Source of the DNA: Planctomycetes bacterium UBA7888
GTDB lineage: Bacteria; Planctomycetota; UBA1135
DNA length: 44,540 nucleotides
Direction: 5' to 3'
NCBI GenBank assembly: GCA_002500505.1
Contig: DLRM01000056.1
Coordinates: 1-44,540, forward strand
Below, in pieces: positions 1 through 8,148 of this stretch (the first letter of the stretch is position 1; each line of letters begins with the position of its first letter). The notes beneath the pieces were generated by a model that saw only the letters and a list, made by a program, of their open reading frames with translations, was not told the DNA's origin and made no database searches. The translations under genes were made by a program, and so were the position numbers.

Positions 1-146
1 GGCTCAGGGGCGACTTCCTCCTCTAGGGCCGGAATTTCCACAACCCCTCCACATTTCCTGCACTTTACTCGGAGGTGGGGGAAGCTGGGGGGGATGTTGC
101 CATATTTGGCTTCACAGGTCGTACAAGTTCCAATTCGGTCGCTCAT
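1..146 (-). CDS. Zinc-ribbon protein, N-terminal fragment (runs off left edge)
   Basis: Only the first 48 residues are in the window; the gene continues beyond position 1. The ATG at 144-146 opens a frame beginning MSDRIGTCTTCEAKYG, with Cys8/Cys11 and Cys29/Cys32 forming a CxxC...CxxC zinc ribbon of the MJ0042 type, followed by an acidic stretch. Such ribbons usually sit at the N-terminus of membrane-anchored regulatory or structural proteins in Planctomycetota and myxobacteria, but the rest of this protein is not visible and its function cannot be called. It lies downstream of the zinc-ribbon gene at 191-1429 on the same strand, with 44 bp between them, so the two may be co-transcribed. No Shine-Dalgarno is seen; the upstream bases carry a run of nine C on the coding strand. 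Confidence 0.6.
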   Translation of the reverse strand, partial: MSDRIGTCTTCEAKYGNIPPSFPHLRVKCRKCGGVVEIPALEEEVAPE

Positions 147-160
147 GATTCTTAAAGAAA

Positions 161-169
161 GGGGGGGGG
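161..169. repeat. Nine-base G homopolymer in an intergenic gap
   Basis: A run of nine G (nine C on the minus strand) sits in the 44-bp gap between the two minus-strand zinc-ribbon genes, about 15 bp before the ATG of the partial gene. It could be slippage-prone and alter spacing between a promoter or ribosome site and the start codon, or be a site of assembly error. Nothing else is visible in this gap. Confidence 0.5.
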
Positions 170-190
170 AGGTCTATTTTAGTCTATTTC

Positions 191-1429
191 TCACTGGCTG
201 TTACGCCCCTTCCCGCCACGTCTTCGAGGTGGAGGAGGAAAGTTGGCCTCTTTTTTCCATCCCTCCCACCGTTTGCCCCATACTTTCCACCACGTGAACC
301 AAGAACCGATGACTTCATTTTGTCGCTCGACTAGGCCCTCTTTGCCTCCCGTTCCGAGTGCTCGCATGGGAAGGGTGGAGATGCGGTGAGTGAGAGCTTG
401 TAGTAGCCCATCAATGGCTGCTACCTCCATGAGGCGGTCTTCACTTCCGTCTAGAGGGAGCTCGACCAGTCGGTTCAGAAGAAGGGGGATTGGCTTGTTT
501 TCCCATGGGATCAAGTCCTTTTTGGCGACACGAGATTCAAGGCCGCCATCTTGAAGGGCGGAATCAAGCAGTGGGTTTAAGATGGCAAGGTCTTCGGGGG
601 AAGTGTCTTGAACAATATCTACGGCTACGATTTTCCCGCGGAAAATTCGCCCACCTATATCGTCTTCAACATAGATTTTGCTTTCTTTGGGCTTCGCTTC
701 GGGCTCCTTGGCTTCAGCGACAGGTTTCGCCTGAGGCGGAATGATGTCCAATTTTGCGATGCGCCAGTCACCGCCGTCTTGAAGGAAATCGAAAATCCAG
801 CGAATGTCTGGGTTGGAATTTATACGGACTTCAATTCGAAGAGGAGCCTCGTCAGTTTCCAGGTAAAAAACATCAAAGAAGCTGTCTTGGACGAATTGGA
901 GAATAAAGGGGTTCTTGGAAATTTCGAGGAAGAGGGACTCTTCCCAGGCTCGGATTTCATCTCCAGGCAATAGTTGGTAAACCCGACTGTCGCCAGGGTT
1001 CTTGGCTTTGTACCAAGAAGGTAAATCCAATTGTCGAGCGAGGGATTCGAAGTTGCGCGCAGAAAGAGATTGAGAGAAAAATCGCACACGCTTCATTGCC
1101 GGATGTTCGCGGGCGGCAATCTGCGGAGGGGCGCTGGCTGGCTTCGGCGGAAGGACGGCAATGGAATCTTGTGTAGATGTAGGAGCCGGTGGATCGGGGT
1201 AGAAAAACCAAATGGCCCCGCAGAGAAGTAGAGCGAGGCAAGCTAGAACAATAGGGAGGGAGTTAGGTTTCGGCGGAGGCCTCCTCCTCGCAGTGGCTCG
1301 AGTTGGTGTAACGGTTTCCGGTTTGCAAACAAAGGGCTCGGAACACTTAGGGCACCGGACCTTAGAATGAAGGCGCTCGTCTTGGATTTTCAAGCGAACT
1401 TGGCAATGCGGGCAGCGGGAATGGGCCAT
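191..1429 (-). CDS. Zinc-ribbon, single-pass membrane protein of unknown function
   Basis: 412 residues. Cys6/Cys9 and Cys26/Cys29 make an N-terminal MJ0042-like zinc ribbon (start MAHSRCPHCQ, then RCPKC). A basic, proline-rich linker follows (residues 41-57), then one hydrophobic helix at about 58-77 and a large outer domain. The outer part has a proline/alanine linker, an alpha/beta-looking region at about 105-230, a lysine/glutamate-rich hinge at 235-250, and a C-terminal stretch ending in basic residues. The predicted topology is ribbon in the cytoplasm and bulk outside. I recognise no catalytic motif. The gene is divergent from uvrB across 37 bp, where TATCCT lies 8 bp before its ATG and could be a -10 element. 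It is probably a real gene because the frame is long, internally consistent and has a recognisable start domain. Function unknown. Confidence 0.8.
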   Translation of the reverse strand: MAHSRCPHCQVRLKIQDERLHSKVRCPKCSEPFVCKPETVTPTRATARRRPPPKPNSLPIVLACLALLLCGAIWFFYPDPPAPTSTQDSIAVLPPKPASAPPQIAAREHPAMKRVRFFSQSLSARNFESLARQLDLPSWYKAKNPGDSRVYQLLPGDEIRAWEESLFLEISKNPFILQFVQDSFFDVFYLETDEAPLRIEVRINSNPDIRWIFDFLQDGGDWRIAKLDIIPPQAKPVAEAKEPEAKPKESKIYVEDDIGGRIFRGKIVAVDIVQDTSPEDLAILNPLLDSALQDGGLESRVAKKDLIPWENKPIPLLLNRLVELPLDGSEDRLMEVAAIDGLLQALTHRISTLPMRALGTGGKEGLVERQNEVIGSWFTWWKVWGKRWEGWKKEANFPPPPRRRGGKGRNSQ

Positions 1430-1466
1430 TGCTTTCTAGGATAGCCTCTTCCTCACTGGGGAAAAG

Positions 1467-3443
1467 ATGAAGGACAGGTTTCAGCTCAAAAGTAATTACA
1501 CGCCTCGCGGGGATCAGCCCTCAGCGATTGAGAATCTCGTCGATGGGTTTCGGAGTAGTGATATCAAGCAGGTTCTTCTTGGTGTGACGGGGTCTGGGAA
1601 AACCTTTACTGTTGCTAATGTCGTGCAAGAACTACAGGTCCCAACTTTGGTGATTGCGCCCAACAAAACATTGGCAGGCCAGCTCTTCTCTGAATTTTCG
1701 GAACTGTTTCCTGAAAATGCCGTGGAGTTCTTCGTTTCCTACTACGACTACTATCAGCCTGAGGCTTACTTGCCCTCCTCAGACACTTACATCGAGAAAG
1801 ATGCTCGAATCAACGAGAAAATTGACAGGATGCGTAATCGCGCAACCGTTAGCCTGCTACATCGACGGGATGTGATTGTTGTCGCTAGCGTATCTTGTAT
1901 TTATGGATTGGGGGACCCAGAAAATTACAGGAGCTTGGCTTTAGAGCTTGCAGTTGGTGCGGAGCAAGAACGAAGCGATTTGCTCCGTGGGCTCGTGCGA
2001 ACCCAGCATCGGCGAGCCGAGCATGATTTCCGGCCGGGGTCGTTTCGAGTCAGAGGGAATTCGATTGAAATTTGGCCCATTCAGGAGGAAGACAAGATAT
2101 TTTCGGTTGAGTTAAGCGAGGGAAAAGTTGAGTCTATCCTTAGTTGTGACCCACTTTCCGGTGAAATATTTGACGAACTCGAGAGGGTCAACATATTCCC
2201 GGTTGGCCACTATGTCCAGCCAGAAGAAAAGTTGCCTCGCGCTTTGGTCTCAATTCGAAAAGAAATGCAAGAGGGAGTGGCCAACCTTTTGAAGAAGGGC
2301 CGAGGGTTGGAGGCGGAGCGCTTGCAGAGACGTGTCCTCGCAGACATGGAGGAAATGGAAGAACTTGGTCTTTGCCATGGCATTGAAAATTATGCTCGCC
2401 ATCTCGAGGGTCGAGCGCCGGGGCAGCCCCCATTCACCTTGCTGAACTATTTTCCCAAAGATTTTTTGTGTGTAATGGACGAGAGCCACGTCACTCTCCC
2501 TCAGTTGTACGGAATGGTCAAAGGAGACACTTCGCGAAAGAAGAACCTCATTCGTCACGGTTTTCGTCTTCCCTCTGCATTGGACAATCGCCCTCTTGCT
2601 GAGCCAGAATTCGAAGGGCTTCTTCAGCGAGCCTTGTACGTCTCCGCAACCCCATCTGCTCGAGAAATCAATCTTGCGAATCAGAAAGTCGTTGAGCAAA
2701 TTGTTCGTCCGACAGGCTTGCTGGAACCAAAATGTGAAGTACGTCCTGCGCTGGGACAGGTTGAGGATGCAATCTTTGAATGCAAGGTCGAGGTAGGGAA
2801 GGGGAATCGTATTTTGGTGACCACTTTGACCAAGAGGAGTTCAGAAGATTTGACGGAGTTCTTGCAGGAGAATGGTCTCAAAGCGCGTTATCTTCACTCC
2901 GACATCGACACTCTTGAGCGCGCGGCCTTGTTGCGGGATTTGAGGATTGGAGTTTTCGACATTCTTGTGGGTATTAACCTGCTTCGGGAGGGATTGGATT
3001 TGCCCGAGGTGTCCCTTGTTTTAGTTCTAGACGCAGACAAGGAAGGCTTTCTTCGTAGCGAAACCTCTCTGACCCAAACCTGTGGTCGCGCTGCGAGAAA
3101 CCTGGACGGTCGCGTTGTTTTTTATGCCGACAAAAAGACCAAGTCGATTTTGGCAACCCTTGAAGAATCTAGTCGCCGGAGAGCCATTCAAGAGGAACAC
3201 AATTTGAAACATGGAATCACGCCGAAATCGATTCGGAAAGGGATAGCTTCTTTGCTCGGAGAGGAGAGTGAGTCAGCTGAGGTCTCTGTGGATTTTGAAG
3301 ACTTGAATTCCCTTCGCACTCGGTTGAATTCTTTGAAGAAAGAAATGCTTTCTGCGGCGGCCTCCCTTGATTTTGAAAAAGCCATCAAGCTTCGAGATGA
3401 AGTTAGGAGGCTTGAGGCATTGGAATTGGACCTCGTCTCGTGA
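1467..3443 (+). CDS. uvrB: UvrABC excinuclease subunit B
   Basis: UvrB is the DNA-damage verification helicase of nucleotide excision repair; UvrA loads it and it recruits UvrC. The 658-residue length is normal. Walker A GVTGSGKT is at residues 39-46. The aromatic beta-hairpin that probes the lesion follows at about 89-115 (FVSYYDYYQPEAYLPSS). The DEAD-like box MDESHV and the helicase C-terminal motifs (GINLLREGLDLPEV, then QTCGRAARN) are intact. The C-terminal UVR domain (about 615-655) is the UvrC-binding coiled coil. ATG is preceded by GGGGAAAAG, a weak ribosome site. The gene overlaps uvrC by 4 bases (GTGA), so the two proteins are probably made together by translational coupling. No LexA-type operator is recognised upstream. 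Confidence 0.98.
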   Translation: MKDRFQLKSNYTPRGDQPSAIENLVDGFRSSDIKQVLLGVTGSGKTFTVANVVQELQVPTLVIAPNKTLAGQLFSEFSELFPENAVEFFVSYYDYYQPEAYLPSSDTYIEKDARINEKIDRMRNRATVSLLHRRDVIVVASVSCIYGLGDPENYRSLALELAVGAEQERSDLLRGLVRTQHRRAEHDFRPGSFRVRGNSIEIWPIQEEDKIFSVELSEGKVESILSCDPLSGEIFDELERVNIFPVGHYVQPEEKLPRALVSIRKEMQEGVANLLKKGRGLEAERLQRRVLADMEEMEELGLCHGIENYARHLEGRAPGQPPFTLLNYFPKDFLCVMDESHVTLPQLYGMVKGDTSRKKNLIRHGFRLPSALDNRPLAEPEFEGLLQRALYVSATPSAREINLANQKVVEQIVRPTGLLEPKCEVRPALGQVEDAIFECKVEVGKGNRILVTTLTKRSSEDLTEFLQENGLKARYLHSDIDTLERAALLRDLRIGVFDILVGINLLREGLDLPEVSLVLVLDADKEGFLRSETSLTQTCGRAARNLDGRVVFYADKKTKSILATLEESSRRRAIQEEHNLKHGITPKSIRKGIASLLGEESESAEVSVDFEDLNSLRTRLNSLKKEMLSAAASLDFEKAIKLRDEVRRLEALELDLVS

Positions 3444-5242
3444 ATAAGGTCTTCTCCGATACCTTGAAGAATGCGCCGCTTCGGCCCGGGTGCTATTTGT
3501 TTCGGGACCAGAGTGGAAAGATTCTCTACATAGGGAAAGCTCGCGTTTTACGGAATCGGGTGCAGGTGTATCGGCGCGCTGGTGCCGATGGGCGCGCTCG
3601 CTTGGCTGACCTTCTACGCCTTGCTTCCACCGCGGAATTTTTTGTTACCGATTCTGAAAAGGAGGCGGTTCTTCTAGAGGAAAGATTGGTCAAGAAACAT
3701 CAGCCTTCGATGAATGTTTTATTGAAGGATGACAAGTCATTTTTGTTCATTCAGATTGAGACTCAAAAGGAATGGCCGAAACTCAGTTTGGCTCGGAGGA
3801 AAGCCAAGGGGAAGGGTGTTTTTTTTGGTCCGTACCCAAGCGCTTCTGCTGCACGTCGAGCGAAGCGATTGCTCATGCAGGCTTTTGGGCTTCGAGATTG
3901 CACCGACCATACTTTGAGAAACAGGACCCGTGCTTGTCTAAAACACTCCATTGGGATGTGTCTGGGTCCTTGTGTTGGTTTGGTGTCCGCTGAGGATTAC
4001 GATTTCGCCATTCAAGGGGCCAGCGAAGTTTTAGGTGGGAAAGTCGGGTCTCGTGTGGCGGATGAAACCCAGGCCATGAAGCTAGCATCAGCCTCCTTAG
4101 ATTATGAAAACGCTTTGCGCTCTCGGAATAGAATTCAGGCACTGAAGGCATTGAGGGAGAAGCAAAAGGTTCGCTTGGCAACTTCAGAGGACTTTGATGT
4201 TCTTGGGCTAGATGAGCGAGGATGGTTTGCACTTCTCCAATATCGAGGGGGAGATTGGGTTGGGACACGCCGAGGAAAGGCTTCTCTTTGGATTAACCGC
4301 GAAGATGCAATTCGCCAAGCCCTTGCTGCCCTTTATTCTCCGGACTCCGAAACCTTGCCTCCAACTGTTCTTGTCTCGGAGTTGCCGGAGGAACACGAGG
4401 AGTGGTTAGCTTCCGAGGCTTCTAGGGTTTCCTGGAAGCCTCTCTTGCGTGTTCCATGCAGAGGTGAAAAAAAAGCCTTGCTTCGGATGGCGGAAAGTAA
4501 TGCGCGGGCTATGGCAGGAGAAAAAAGTCATCTCGATTGGCCAGCACTTGCTTTGCGATTGTCTGAACTCCTCCATTTCCCCCTGCCGGCAGTCGTGGAT
4601 TGCGTGGACATCAGCCATTTCCAAGGTAGTGATCGTGTGGCCTCCAAAGTGCGTTTCGTGGAGGGAATACCCGAGCCATCAAGCTACCGTCGGTATCTTA
4701 TTGGCGGAGGAGTCGGGAACGACGATTTTGAGGCGATGCGTGAGGTTGTTGGGAGAATTGTGAGGAGCCGGGAGCGCGATGGATTAGCCGATTTATTTAT
4801 TCTTGACGGTGGCCAGCTTCAACTCAACGCAGGTCTTGAATCCTTAGGGGGCCTGGCAGCTGAGATTCAAATGGTGGGCTTGGCAAAAGCGCGCAAAGGG
4901 CGGGGTCCTATTGCCGCTGAAGAAAGAGTGTTTCTGCCGGGGAAACGCACCCCAATTATTTTGGAGCCTGGGAGCCCCGAAAGGCATTTTTTTGAAAAGA
5001 TACGTGATGAAGCGCATCGCTTTGCCATTCAGTATCACCGAAAGCGAAGAGAAGATCTGCGACTGATTCTCGAGCAAGTTCCGGGAGTTGGCCCGGCAAA
5101 GCGCAAAACCCTACTGGATTTCTATCAGGGTAAGTTGGAGCGCATTCGGGACGCGTCCTTGGAGGAGCTTGCCGCACTTCAAGGCTTGAACGTCGAATTG
5201 GCGAAAGCCGTTCAGGAACATTTAGAAGCTATCTTGCCCTAG
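3440..5242 (+). CDS. uvrC: UvrABC excinuclease subunit C
   Basis: UvrC is the nuclease that makes the 3' and then the 5' incision around a UvrB-marked lesion. The 600-residue protein has all family domains: GIY-YIG nuclease at the N-terminus (GCYLF near 17-21, YIGKA near 30-34), a central UVR motif near 205-235 that meets UvrB's C-terminus, an RNase H-like endonuclease domain (VVDCVDISHFQGSD and FILDGGQLQLNAG carry acidic residues), and tandem helix-hairpin-helix motifs at the end (VPGVGPAKRKTLL). The start is GTG at 3440, overlapping the uvrB TGA as GTGA, so expression depends on uvrB translation. The TAG stop lies in a CTAG shared with the convergent recombinase gene's stop. Confidence 0.97.
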   Translation: MNKVFSDTLKNAPLRPGCYLFRDQSGKILYIGKARVLRNRVQVYRRAGADGRARLADLLRLASTAEFFVTDSEKEAVLLEERLVKKHQPSMNVLLKDDKSFLFIQIETQKEWPKLSLARRKAKGKGVFFGPYPSASAARRAKRLLMQAFGLRDCTDHTLRNRTRACLKHSIGMCLGPCVGLVSAEDYDFAIQGASEVLGGKVGSRVADETQAMKLASASLDYENALRSRNRIQALKALREKQKVRLATSEDFDVLGLDERGWFALLQYRGGDWVGTRRGKASLWINREDAIRQALAALYSPDSETLPPTVLVSELPEEHEEWLASEASRVSWKPLLRVPCRGEKKALLRMAESNARAMAGEKSHLDWPALALRLSELLHFPLPAVVDCVDISHFQGSDRVASKVRFVEGIPEPSSYRRYLIGGGVGNDDFEAMREVVGRIVRSRERDGLADLFILDGGQLQLNAGLESLGGLAAEIQMVGLAKARKGRGPIAAEERVFLPGKRTPIILEPGSPERHFFEKIRDEAHRFAIQYHRKRREDLRLILEQVPGVGPAKRKTLLDFYQGKLERIRDASLEELAALQGLNVELAKAVQEHLEAILP

Positions 5243-6183
5243 TCGCCTCGTGGATGGTGCAGGCGATGTAAGGCCTGCAGTTCGTCCACTTCGACATGGG
5301 TGTATCGTTCCGTTGTGCGTAAATCCGCATGGCCTAAGAACTCTTGAACGGAGCGAAGATCTCCACCCCCAGCAAGAAGATGGGTCGCGCAAGAGTGGCG
5401 AAGGGAGTGGGGGTGAATTCGGCCGGGCAGCCCGGCAAGCTTGCAGTATTCCTCAACGATTCGAAAGACACGATGGCGGTCAAGCGTCTTGCCACTCTTG
5501 CTCAAAAGAACCCAATCCCCTTTGGCCTCAAGCTGAGGGCGACCCTCGGAAATCCAAGTTTCCAGGCGGGCACGAGCCTCCCCGCCAAAAGGAACAAGGC
5601 GTTCCTTGCCTCCCTTCCCGAAAACGCGAAGGAGGCCAGGCCCATCTTTTTGCGCCACTTGGAGGGACAAATCTTTCAGCTGAAGGTTGCAGGCCTCACT
5701 TACCCGCAATCCACCTCCATACAAGAGAGCTAATAAAGCCCGGTCCCGCTCTCCCTTCCAGCCAGAGGAGGCTGGGGCGTCCATGAGCCTCAGGGAGTCC
5801 TCCACAGAAAGGACGGATGGGAGTTGCGCCCAAGGGCGAATCTTGCCGCCAAAGCGGGTCGGATCAGAATGGTTCAGGCGCTTTTCTACGCGAAGAAAGT
5901 GAAAAAAACCCCGCAGAGCGGAAAGCAGTCTCAACTGAGTAGCAGGTGCCGCCCCGTCGGAGCGACTGCTCGCCAACATTTCGGAGACCTCAGAAGGCCC
6001 TAAATCCTCCCATTCTGAGAGCCCTTCGGTAATCATCCACTCCCGGGCCTTGGCCAGATCTCGGCGGTAAGCAACGATGGTATTGGCGGCAAGACCGGAT
6101 TCTGTGGCAAGAATGGCCAGAAAATCCTCAACATCAGCTTGAAGCTGAAGGTTGTTCGCTTGACCCTTCTTTCCGGTTGTCAT
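5239..6183 (-). CDS. xerD: Tyrosine recombinase XerC/XerD
   Basis: A site-specific tyrosine recombinase of the type that resolves chromosome dimers at dif. It has 314 residues, with an N-terminal SAM-like core-binding domain (about 15-105) and a C-terminal catalytic domain. The catalytic set is complete: Arg160 (GGGLRVSEA), Lys193 (GKGGKERL), His259 and Arg262 (HSLRHS), His285 (LGHADL) and nucleophile Tyr294 (TTERYTHV). The size and this set fit the chromosomal Xer group better than a phage integrase. XerC and XerD cannot be separated by eye, so the symbol is tentative. It stands alone on the minus strand, divergent from the dksA-like gene across 40 bp that holds a GC-rich inverted repeat (CCCC/GGGG). 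No att site or mobile-element cargo is nearby. Confidence 0.92.
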   Translation of the reverse strand: MTTGKKGQANNLQLQADVEDFLAILATESGLAANTIVAYRRDLAKAREWMITEGLSEWEDLGPSEVSEMLASSRSDGAAPATQLRLLSALRGFFHFLRVEKRLNHSDPTRFGGKIRPWAQLPSVLSVEDSLRLMDAPASSGWKGERDRALLALLYGGGLRVSEACNLQLKDLSLQVAQKDGPGLLRVFGKGGKERLVPFGGEARARLETWISEGRPQLEAKGDWVLLSKSGKTLDRHRVFRIVEEYCKLAGLPGRIHPHSLRHSCATHLLAGGGDLRSVQEFLGHADLRTTERYTHVEVDELQALHRLHHPRGD

Positions 6184-6223
6184 TAGAATGTCGCCCCCTC
6201 CGGGGCCCCTCTAGTTTAATCAG

Positions 6224-6598
6224 ATGCCAAAACCAACCCAAGCCCAGAAACGTAAACTCCAGTCTGCGTTATTGGATATTCTGAAGGCCACTGGGGTCAA
6301 ATTGGACCACATGGAAGAATCGGTGCTCTTGGCCGACCATGATTCCCTTTCCGATGACAGCGATAGTGGGGGTGGCGGGAGTGCTAGGGAATTCCAACTC
6401 GGGCTCATCCAAAACGAGGATGACATCCTTCAGGAAGTCCGCAACGCTTTTAAACGCCTTGAAGAAGGCCGCTACGGGCGCTGTGGGGGTTGCGAAAGCT
6501 GGATTCCGATTCGTCGCTTAGAGACCTTGCCTTACGCCTTGTATTGCATCGAGTGCCAAGAGAAGTTTGAAAACGGAGATTTGCACCTGGATGACTGA
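6224..6598 (+). CDS. DksA/TraR-family zinc-finger protein
   Basis: A 124-residue member of the DksA/TraR family, whose founder binds the RNA polymerase secondary channel and works with ppGpp. A helical N-terminal half leads to the family signature GLIQNEDDILQEV near 60-72, then a C4 zinc finger with Cys87, Cys90, Cys108 and Cys111 (RCGGC...YCIEC). The acidic coiled-coil tip DxxDxA of E. coli DksA is not preserved: the corresponding region reads DSDSGGGGSAREF, a glycine-rich turn. Polymerase binding may therefore differ, and it may be a DksA-like paralogue rather than DksA itself. It overlaps lspA by 8 bases and heads a run of plus-strand genes. Confidence 0.9.
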   Translation: MPKPTQAQKRKLQSALLDILKATGVKLDHMEESVLLADHDSLSDDSDSGGGGSAREFQLGLIQNEDDILQEVRNAFKRLEEGRYGRCGGCESWIPIRRLETLPYALYCIECQEKFENGDLHLDD

Positions 6599-7172
6599 AG
6601 CCGAGCTCAGCTTGGGGAGTCATCGCCGCCCTTACTGGCGCCCAGGGTATTACTTGTTTGTTTTCGTTTTGGTTCTTGCCGACCTTCTCTCCAAGGATTG
6701 GGCTTGGCAATTTTGGAATTTGGGGCCTCAGCAGGTCTTTGGAGATTGGCTGAGTTGGCAGACTCTTACAAATCCTGGCGGGGTATTCGGATTGTGGCGA
6801 GGGCTAACACTTCCTTTGACGATTGTTCGCATTTTTGCAGTTGGTCTCTTGTTTTGGCTTCTCGGCAGGCAAGCGCGAGCGAACTGGAAGGGCTCCGCTA
6901 CTTTGTCCCTTCTTTTGGCAGGCGCCATTGGCAACCTTTACGACAACCTGTCGGCTTGGATGCCCTGGGAAGGAAATGGAGAGGTTCGAGACTTTATTCG
7001 CGTTGACCTTGGTGTTCAACCAGACTGGTGGCCCGACGTTTTGCCGTGGCTGTTTCACCCCTGGCCCATCTTTAATTTGGCAGACTCTTATATTTCGATT
7101 GCTTTCATCATTCTGATTGCTGGCCTAGCTGCCGTAGAACTGCAGGCACCAAAACCCAAGGAAGCCCCATGA
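6591..7172 (+). CDS. lspA: Lipoprotein signal peptidase (signal peptidase II)
   Basis: LspA cleaves the signal peptide from prolipoproteins after the cysteine is lipidated; it is an inner-membrane aspartyl protease. I chose the ATG at 6591 (MTEAEL) over one at 6567 because it gives 193 residues and a standard 8-base overlap with the preceding gene. Four hydrophobic segments are visible. The family motifs are NPGGVFGLW (residues 61-69), GAIGNLYDNL with the catalytic VRDFI Asp134, and FNLADSYI with catalytic Asp165. The loop between the two aspartates is slightly longer than in E. coli and tryptophan-rich. It overlaps pyrD by 4 bases (ATGA). Confidence 0.95.
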   Translation: MTEAELSLGSHRRPYWRPGYYLFVFVLVLADLLSKDWAWQFWNLGPQQVFGDWLSWQTLTNPGGVFGLWRGLTLPLTIVRIFAVGLLFWLLGRQARANWKGSATLSLLLAGAIGNLYDNLSAWMPWEGNGEVRDFIRVDLGVQPDWWPDVLPWLFHPWPIFNLADSYISIAFIILIAGLAAVELQAPKPKEAP

Positions 7173-8092
7173 ACCGTCTGAAGACACAATTGGGCAGCCT
7201 GGAGCTTCAGTCTCCTCTCATGACGGCATCTGGAACTTTTGGCCAAGATGGTTCGGCTCTTCAATTTTTGAGTCAAAGAGAGCTCGGAGCGATTGTGCTG
7301 AAAACCGTAACGCCTCAACCCCGTCACGGAAATCCTCCGCCTCGTTTATTCGAAACGCCTTCGGGTCTTTTGAATTCCATTGGTTTGGAGAACCAAGGAG
7401 TTGAGGCCTTTTTGAATGAGGTTGTGCCGGAGCTAGGCTCTGAGGGCATCCCCATTGTGGCCAATGTCGGCGGTGAGTCCGTTGATGAGTTTTGCCAGAT
7501 GGTGGAAGCTTTTGGTGACTTGGATTGCTTTCAAGCCTTAGAGCTCAACCTTTCTTGTCCCAATGTGGGGGGGGGTCGCTTGCCCTTTTCCACTTGCGAA
7601 AAAGCTGTGCACGAGGTGCTCGACGCTTGCCGTTCACTAACGAAGAAGCCCCTGTGGGCGAAGTTGTCCCCCAATGTCACTCGAATTGCCCCGATGGCCA
7701 TTGCTGCTGAGAAGGCTGGCGCAGATGCTCTCACAGTAGGGAACACTGTTTTAGGCCTTGCCGTGAATTGGCGAACCCGAAAGCCAGAGCTGGGTGTGGG
7801 ATATGGAGGGTTTTCTGGGCCAGCTATCCGCCCCATTGCGATGAGGATGGTCTGGGAGACGTCTCAAGCCGTAGACATCCCGGTGATTGGTTGCGGTGGG
7901 ATTTCAAGCGCCGAAGATGTCCTCTCCTTTCTAGTGGCCGGTGCGTCTTCTGTTCAGCTAGGAACGGCTTTCTTCCGGAATCCCTCCCTTTTCGGAGAAG
8001 TCTCCCGACAACTGACCCTTCTTCTTGAGCAGGAAGGCGCTTCTGTGTCGGAGTTGTCTCGTTCCTTGGAGTGGCCTTCTTCCTGCTCCTGA
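7169..8092 (+). CDS. pyrD: Dihydroorotate dehydrogenase, class 1B catalytic subunit
   Basis: An FMN enzyme oxidising dihydroorotate to orotate in pyrimidine synthesis. It has 307 residues with a TIM-barrel pattern. The catalytic base is Cys130 in LNLSCPNVGGG, which marks class 1 cytosolic enzymes; class 2 membrane enzymes have Ser. GCGGISSAEDVLSFLVAGAS near the C-terminus is the FMN phosphate-binding segment. Class 1B enzymes use NAD through an iron-sulfur partner, PyrK, which is not next to this gene and would have to be encoded elsewhere. The start ATG overlaps the lspA stop as ATGA. Confidence 0.93.
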   Translation: MNRLKTQLGSLELQSPLMTASGTFGQDGSALQFLSQRELGAIVLKTVTPQPRHGNPPPRLFETPSGLLNSIGLENQGVEAFLNEVVPELGSEGIPIVANVGGESVDEFCQMVEAFGDLDCFQALELNLSCPNVGGGRLPFSTCEKAVHEVLDACRSLTKKPLWAKLSPNVTRIAPMAIAAEKAGADALTVGNTVLGLAVNWRTRKPELGVGYGGFSGPAIRPIAMRMVWETSQAVDIPVIGCGGISSAEDVLSFLVAGASSVQLGTAFFRNPSLFGEVSRQLTLLLEQEGASVSELSRSLEWPSSCS

Positions 8093-8148
8093 CGGCTATA
8101 CTGTGCCTCGGTTTTCTGCGCTCTGCCTGCAAATAAGCCGTTAAAAAG

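Noticed and set aside
5239..6183. Xer recombinase considered as an integrase of a mobile element
   Set aside because: Size and motifs fit chromosomal XerC/D; no att repeats, tRNA junction or mobile cargo nearby.
8097..8102. TATACT as the secA promoter -10
   Set aside because: No acceptable -35 at 16-18 bp; too weak to list as a feature.
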